This document shows positions 59,702 through 64,000 of a DNA stretch of 64,000 nt, piece by piece; the first letter of the stretch is position 1; each line of letters opens with the position of its first letter. The notes below the pieces were generated by a model, which saw only the letters and a program-made list of their open reading frames with translations, had not been told where the DNA came from and made no database searches. The DNA is taken from assembly GCA_963813525.1 (NCBI GenBank), contig CAWEZI010000005.1, positions 1,984,001 to 2,048,000 on the forward strand, written 5' to 3'. The DNA is from Bog-756 sp963813525. GTDB lineage: Bacteria > Actinomycetota > Acidimicrobiia > Acidimicrobiales > RAAP-2. The translations under genes and the position numbers were made by a program.

Positions 59702-59899
59702 CTAGCGACCCTTCAACTTGTCGGCCTCTTCGTCCACCTTGTGGGCTGCTTCGTCCACCTTGTCGCCCACCTTGTCCACCGCGTCCTTCACCTTCCCCTT
59801 GGCCCGGTCGATCTTGCCCTCCGACTTCAACGAGTCGTCGCCAGTCAGGTCGCCGACCGCCTCCTTGGCCCGTCCCTTTATCTCATCTGCAGTAGCCAT
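59702..59899 (-). CDS. CsbD family stress protein
   Basis: 65 aa. The CsbD motif is clear: ATADEIKGRAKEAVGDLTGD followed by SLKSEGKIDRAKGKVKDA and repeating charged helical units. These small hydrophilic proteins are induced in general and osmotic stress in many bacteria, with unknown mechanism. AGGAGG lies six bases before ATG 59899. It is divergent from the FEN-like nuclease gene. Confidence 0.92.
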   Translation of the reverse strand: MATADEIKGRAKEAVGDLTGDDSLKSEGKIDRAKGKVKDAVDKVGDKVDEAAHKVDEEADKLKGR

Positions 59900-59988
59900 G
59901 ACCATCCTCCTGGTTGGATCGGATTGTCGATGACCGACCCCTACCCCGGGGCCGTGCCCCCAAACAGTTGAGCTGCCAGACTGACCGG

Positions 59989-60876
59989 GTGTTGGTCCAT
60001 CTGGTCGACGGTACCTATGAGCTGTTCCGTCACTACTTCGGGCAGCCACCGCGCTCCGGCGACGACGGCGAGGAGATCGGCGCCGCTCGGGGGGTGGTCC
60101 TCACGGTGGTGGGCATGCTGGCCGACGGGACCACCCATATCGGCGTGGCCACCGACCACGTGGTCGAGTCGTTTCGCAACGATCTGTGGCCCGGGTACAA
60201 GACGGGGGAGGGCATCGAGCCGGCCTTGCGATCCCAGTTTCCGATCGTGGAGTGGGCCCTCGAAGCCCTCGGCGTGACAGTGTGGCCGATGGTCGAGCTC
60301 GAGGCCGATGACGCACTGGCTTCCGCCGCCTCGGTGGCGGCTTCCGACCACCACGTCGACCAGGTGGTCATCTGCACACCCGACAAGGACCTGGCCCAGT
60401 GCGTGGTGGGAAGCAGGGTGGTCCAACTCGACCGGCGTAAGGGAACGGTGTGGGACGAGGCCGGGGTGTGGGAGAAGTTCGGCGTAGCCCCCGGTTCCAT
60501 TCCCGACTGGTTGGCCCTGGTCGGCGATTCGGCCGACGGCTTCCCCGGTCTGGCCGGGTGGGGCAAGCGGTCGGCCTCGACCGTGCTGGCCCACTACGGC
60601 GGCATCGACGAGGTGCCCGACGACATCGACCAGTGGGACCCGGCGGTACGCCAGGCCGTGCGCGGTGCGGCCAAGCTGGCCGCCCGACTGGCCGATGAGC
60701 GGGAGGCGGCCGAACTCTTCCGCCATCTGGCCACGTTGCGGGTCGACCCCTCGCTGCTGGCTACGGTCGACGCCCTGCGCTGGCGGGGTCCGACCGCTGA
60801 CGTCGACGGTGTGTGCCGTCGGTTCCGGGACCCCGGACTGGCCGCCCGGGTGGCCGCCCTCGTCCCGTCGGTATGA
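59989..60876 (+). CDS. FEN-like 5'-3' exonuclease
   Basis: 295 aa with the FEN/PIN nuclease arrangement: VHLVDGTYELFRHYFG (first Asp), ELEADDALASAA, CTPDKDLAQCV (acidic cluster), and a helix-three-turn-helix region PGLAGWGKRSASTVLAHYGG. It resembles the 5'-3' exonuclease domain of DNA polymerase I but without the polymerase. Such enzymes remove RNA primers and flaps in repair. GTG 59989 is chosen for the family's N-terminus; no Shine-Dalgarno is seen. It converges with the DNA ligase gene, so a shared repair role is suggested by location. Confidence 0.85.
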   Translation: MLVHLVDGTYELFRHYFGQPPRSGDDGEEIGAARGVVLTVVGMLADGTTHIGVATDHVVESFRNDLWPGYKTGEGIEPALRSQFPIVEWALEALGVTVWPMVELEADDALASAASVAASDHHVDQVVICTPDKDLAQCVVGSRVVQLDRRKGTVWDEAGVWEKFGVAPGSIPDWLALVGDSADGFPGLAGWGKRSASTVLAHYGGIDEVPDDIDQWDPAVRQAVRGAAKLAARLADEREAAELFRHLATLRVDPSLLATVDALRWRGPTADVDGVCRRFRDPGLAARVAALVPSV

Positions 60877-60885
60877 CCTCGGGGG

Positions 60886-61944
60886 TCAGACGGCGCCGAA
60901 CACGCGGCCGAGCTCGGTGGGTACCGGCGTGTCGAGTTGTGCGTAGGTGCACGACGCCGGGGCCCGATCCGGGCGCCACCGCAGAAACGAGGTGGCGTGG
61001 CGGAAGCGGTCGACCTGCAGGTGGTCGTAGGACACCTCGGCCACCAACTCGGGTCGGAGAGCCTCCCAGCTGAGATCCTTACCCCCGGTCCAGCGGCTCT
61101 GGCCTCCCGGCACGCGGCCGCCGGGTGCACCTCCGGTGTGCCACGGGTGGGCCGACAGGGCGTCCTTCCGATACGGCTCCAACGTTTCGACCAGCTCCTG
61201 GCGGCGGGCCACGCTGAATCCGGACGCCACCCCGACGTGGTGCAGAACGCCGCTGTCATCGAACAGGCCGAGCAGGAGCGATCCCACTCCGTCGCCCGCC
61301 TTGTGCCAGCGGAAACCCCCGACCACGCAGTCGGCCGTGCGCTCGTGCTTCACCTTGATCATGGCCCGCTTGTCGGACTGGTAGGTGAGGTCGGCCGCTT
61401 TGACCACCACACCGTCGAGGCCGGCGCCTTCGAACCTCGAGAACCAGTCACGGGCCACGTCGATCTGATCGGTGACCGGGGTGAGATGGACGGGTGGCTT
61501 GGCTTTGGCCAATGCCTTCTCCATCCGCTGTCGTCGTTGGGTGTAGGGCTGGGCGCGCAGATCGGCGTCCCCCAGGGCCAACAGGTCGAAGGCCACGAAG
61601 GAGGCGGGCGTCGATTGGGCCAACAGGGCCACCCGCGATGCCGCCGGATGGATGCGTTGGGAGAGGGCATCGAAGTCGAGGCCGGAGGGACCGACGATGA
61701 CGATCTCCCCGTCCAGGACACAGCGGGACGGCAGATTGGCCTGGAGGGCTTCCACCAACTCGGGGAAGTAGACAGTGAGTGGCTTCTCGTTGCGGCTGCC
61801 CAGCACCACGTCGTCCCCGTCGCGGAACACGATGCACCGGAACCCGTCCCACTTCGGCTCGTAGTGGAGGCCCTCGCCCTCGGGCAGCTCCCGGGCCAAC
61901 TTGGCCAGCATGGGTGGAACCGGCGGAACCACGGGGAGCGTCAC
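60886..61944 (-). CDS. ATP-dependent DNA ligase
   Basis: 352 aa, two-domain ligase of the LigC/LigD-ligase type. Motif I EPKWDGFR contains the adenylated Lys, followed by VLDGEIVI, FDLLAL, GVVVKAADLTY (motif IV-V) and MIKVKHERTADCVV, then the OB-fold part VGVASGF. The final RWRPDRAP segment also occurs in such ligases. It seals nicks in repair, in particular non-homologous end joining. It is the last gene of a minus-strand set with a polymerase domain and a PHP protein. The start ATG at 61944 fits the family N-terminus. Confidence 0.92.
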   Translation of the reverse strand: MTLPVVPPVPPMLAKLARELPEGEGLHYEPKWDGFRCIVFRDGDDVVLGSRNEKPLTVYFPELVEALQANLPSRCVLDGEIVIVGPSGLDFDALSQRIHPAASRVALLAQSTPASFVAFDLLALGDADLRAQPYTQRRQRMEKALAKAKPPVHLTPVTDQIDVARDWFSRFEGAGLDGVVVKAADLTYQSDKRAMIKVKHERTADCVVGGFRWHKAGDGVGSLLLGLFDDSGVLHHVGVASGFSVARRQELVETLEPYRKDALSAHPWHTGGAPGGRVPGGQSRWTGGKDLSWEALRPELVAEVSYDHLQVDRFRHATSFLRWRPDRAPASCTYAQLDTPVPTELGRVFGAV

Positions 61945-61989
61945 CAGGTCATCGTATCCACCGGGCCCGGGCGGCGGAGGGGGGACTCT

Positions 61990-63003
61990 TCAGGCGGCGT
62001 GCCCGGAGGTCCAGGCCAAAAGGTCGTCCACCGGGAGAGCGTTCATGATCCTTTCCACCGGCACCCCGACACGCGCCGCCTGTTCACACCCGTAGCGCTG
62101 CCATTCGAGCTGACCGGGGGCGTGGGCGTCGGTGTCCACCACCACGACGCAACCGGCCGACAAGGCCAGGCTCAGGAGCGGCTCGGGTGGGTCCAGCCGC
62201 TCGGGCCTCGAGTTGATCTCGACCGCCGTTCCAGTGGCGGCGCAGGCATCGAACACGGCCTCGGCGTCGAAGGTCGAAGGAGGGCGGCCCCGCCCGACCA
62301 GGAGCCGACCGGTGCAGTGCCCGAGGATGTCGGTGTGCGGGTTGGCGATGGCCCGCAACATCCGCGCCGTCATGGCTGCGGAGTCCATCCGCAGCTTCGA
62401 ATGCACGCTGGCCACCACCACGTCCAGCTGGTCGAGCAGATCTTCGTCCTGGTCGAGCCCACCGTCCTCCAGGATGTCGACTTCGATCCCGGTGAGGATC
62501 CGGAAGGGGGCCAGTTCGTCGTTGAGTTGGGCGACTACGGCCAGCTGCTGCCGCAGGCGTTCGGGATCGAGCCCGTGGGCCACGGTCAACCGGGGGCTGT
62601 GGTCGGTGAGTGCCCAGTATTGGTGCCCGAGGTCCCGTGCCGCCCGGGCCATCTCGTCGATCGGGCTTCCTCCGTCCGACCAGTCCGAATGGCTGTGACA
62701 ATCGCCCTGGAGTCGTGCCAACAAAGCCTGTCCGTCGGGGCTGAGGGCGGCCGGCTCCACCTCCTCCAGTTTCTCGAGGTAGGTCGGGGTCCCTCCGCCC
62801 ACCGCTTCGACGATGACCTGGGCGCTGGTCTTGCCCACCCCGGGGATCTTCTGCAGGCGGGCCGATCCCATTGCGGCCAGCTCGGCAGCGGGAATGGCGT
62901 CGGCGGCGGCGGCGGCGTTGCGAAAGGCCCGCACTTTGTACGACTCGGCCCCTTCCCGCTCGAGCAGGTAGGCGATGCGGCGCAGAGCGGTCGTCGGCTC
63001 CAC
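61990..63003 (-). CDS. HhH-PHP protein resembling PolX without its polymerase domain
   Basis: 337 aa from GTG 63003, which has AAGGA nine bases upstream and starts right after the LigD-Pol stop. The N-terminus (LRRIAYLLEREGAESYKVRA, then KIPGVGKTSAQVIVE) is the 8-kDa/helix-hairpin-helix part of family X polymerases. From about residue 118 a PHP domain follows with QGDCHSHSDWSDG, LTDHSP, TGIEVDIL, ASVHSKL, ILGHCTGR and DTDAHAPG, covering the metal-binding His/Asp/Glu set, so a metal-dependent phosphoesterase or 3'-5' nuclease is likely. The PolX nucleotidyltransferase core is absent. It lies between a polymerase domain and a ligase. Confidence 0.82.
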   Translation of the reverse strand: MEPTTALRRIAYLLEREGAESYKVRAFRNAAAAADAIPAAELAAMGSARLQKIPGVGKTSAQVIVEAVGGGTPTYLEKLEEVEPAALSPDGQALLARLQGDCHSHSDWSDGGSPIDEMARAARDLGHQYWALTDHSPRLTVAHGLDPERLRQQLAVVAQLNDELAPFRILTGIEVDILEDGGLDQDEDLLDQLDVVVASVHSKLRMDSAAMTARMLRAIANPHTDILGHCTGRLLVGRGRPPSTFDAEAVFDACAATGTAVEINSRPERLDPPEPLLSLALSAGCVVVVDTDAHAPGQLEWQRYGCEQAARVGVPVERIMNALPVDDLLAWTSGHAA

Positions 63004-63008
63004 CGGTG

Positions 63009-63989
63009 CTATTCCTTTTTGGCTCGGCTGGGAGACACCCGCGGTGGCTCGTCGGGCTGTTTCGGATACTCGGGCGGCCAGGGGGCGTCGTGGAGCCCGT
63101 CGGCCCGGTCCCGTTCGACCATGTCCAGCAGAGGTTGGAGTGACTGCGGTCGTTGACCCATGGCCGCCCAGGGGTCCCCTCGCTCCCGTACCCGCTCGGG
63201 CACGGTACGGATGGTCAGTTCTTCCGGATCGACCGTGTCGACGTCGTCCCACGCCAGCGGCGTCGACACTTGGCCCCCGACCCGGGGTCGGGCAAACCAG
63301 GCACCGAAGACCGTCTTGTGAGGGGCATTCTGATTGAAGTCGACGAAGATCCGTGCCCCCCTTTCCTCCTTCCACCAATTGGCGGTGATCAGTGCGGGGT
63401 GCTGGCGTTCGAGCTCGCGGGCCAGGGCCACGGCCGCCGCTCGCACTTGAAAACTGTCCCAGCGCGGCTCGAGTCGGACGTAGACGTGGATGCCGCGATT
63501 GCCGGTCGTCTTGGGATAGCCGGCCATGCCGATCTCCTCCAGCAGGGTCCGAACACATCGTGCCGCGGCGCGGACGTCATCGAAGGTCGTTCCCGGCTGC
63601 GGGTCGAGGTCGATGCGGAGCTCGTCGGTATGGTCGGGGTCGGTGGCCCGGTAGGGCCACAGGTGGAGACCGATGCAGCCCAGGTTGACGGCCCACAGCA
63701 CGTGGGCGATGTCGGCCACCACCAGGGCCCTCGATGTGGTGCCGTTGGGCGTTGTCACCACAGTGGTCTCGAGCCAGGCCGGGGCGCCGGCCGGCACCCG
63801 CTTCTGGAAGAAGGACTTGCCCCCGGCGCCACCAGGAAACCGCTGCAGCAGTGCGGGCCGATCGGTGGCTGTGCCGGCCAGGGCGTCGGCCACCTCGAGG
63901 TAATAGGAGACCAGGTCGAACTTGGTGGCTCCCAGGGCCGGGAAGTAGATCTTGTCGGGGCTCGAGATCTCGACGCTCCGATCGGCCAC
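63009..63989 (-). CDS. LigD-type polymerase domain (NHEJ primase-polymerase)
   Basis: 326 aa, a stand-alone version of the polymerase domain of LigD. Typical segments are EISSPDKIYFPALGATKFDL, FFQKRVPAGAPAWLET, the catalytic ELRIDLDPQPG (DxD) and TTGNRGIHVYVRLEPRWDSF. The enzyme is an archaeo-eukaryotic primase-like polymerase that fills ends during non-homologous end joining. The GTG at 63989 is 11 bases from the window edge, and the frame stays open beyond it, so the true start may lie outside. Its stop is five bases before the PHP gene, so they are co-transcribed. Ku is not in this window. Confidence 0.88.
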   Translation of the reverse strand: MADRSVEISSPDKIYFPALGATKFDLVSYYLEVADALAGTATDRPALLQRFPGGAGGKSFFQKRVPAGAPAWLETTVVTTPNGTTSRALVVADIAHVLWAVNLGCIGLHLWPYRATDPDHTDELRIDLDPQPGTTFDDVRAAARCVRTLLEEIGMAGYPKTTGNRGIHVYVRLEPRWDSFQVRAAAVALARELERQHPALITANWWKEERGARIFVDFNQNAPHKTVFGAWFARPRVGGQVSTPLAWDDVDTVDPEELTIRTVPERVRERGDPWAAMGQRPQSLQPLLDMVERDRADGLHDAPWPPEYPKQPDEPPRVSPSRAKKE

Positions 63990-64000
63990 GTCGACGACCC

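Overview
High-GC DNA with dense, often overlapping genes (GTGA, ATGA and TTGA stop/start overlaps), frequent GTG/TTG starts and mixed strands. Three things point to an actinobacterium of class Acidimicrobiia: a near-canonical S-(hydroxymethyl)mycothiol dehydrogenase (mycothiol is an actinobacterial thiol), a deazaflavin-dependent (F420) nitroreductase-family protein, and a secreted protein with GYWLVAADGGIFSFGDA-type repeats that are typical of Acidimicrobiia surface proteins. No tRNA, rRNA, CRISPR array, insertion sequence or prophage was seen; the window looks like ordinary chromosome with many accessory secreted proteins.

Layout. 1-3.4 kb: end of a flavin monooxygenase, a two-domain SDR and an amidohydrolase overlap as one catabolic operon, followed by a PRC-barrel protein. 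3.4-9.6 kb (minus): cupin, secreted FN3/pentapeptide protein, DUF2510 membrane protein, a membrane PAS-GGDEF-EAL protein and a GH1 glycosidase. 9.8-12.9 kb: DUF2252 protein and small membrane proteins. 13-19.2 kb (minus): pirin, FUSC transporter, aminoglycoside-phosphotransferase-like kinase, two aldo/keto reductases. 19.3-24.3 kb: PPK2 kinase, mscR, two exported proteins and a 680-base stretch without a recognisable gene.

24.35-32.5 kb is a secretion-related operon: MacA-like adaptor, MacB-like ATPase and permease, DUF5666 lipoprotein and a second long adaptor, followed by a secreted SGNH hydrolase carrying the Acidimicrobiia repeats. 33.6-38 kb looks like a cold/membrane-fluidity operon: acyl-lipid desaturase, DEAD-box helicase fused to a cold-shock domain, delta-9-type desaturase and two small proteins. 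38-44.4 kb holds two large secreted proteins (S53 peptidase with IPT/TIG domains; beta-propeller/PKD protein) transcribed divergently. 44.4-46.4 kb encodes an Anbu-type proteasome-like peptidase downstream of a Na+/Ca2+ exchanger that is itself preceded by a translationally coupled 32-codon ORF.

46.6-59.9 kb is mixed metabolism, transport and surface proteins: F420 protein, UBP zinc finger, NTF2-like protein, DHA2 exporter, exported SurE-like lipoprotein, exported S15-type hydrolase, class II aldolase, trehalose-phosphatase, Nudix hydrolase, TauD dioxygenase, an MFS/cyclic-nucleotide-binding fusion, a sulfotransferase behind an array of 19-base repeats, and CsbD. 60-64 kb is a DNA-repair block: FEN-like nuclease (plus) facing a minus-strand set of LigD-type polymerase, a PolX-like HhH-PHP protein lacking the polymerase domain, and an ATP-dependent DNA ligase.

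Strongest leads: the Anbu peptidase outside its usual gene neighbourhood, the cold-shock-helicase/desaturase operon, the double-adaptor MacAB-like operon whose exported products share Gly-Phe-rich tails, and the split polymerase/PHP/ligase repair cluster.
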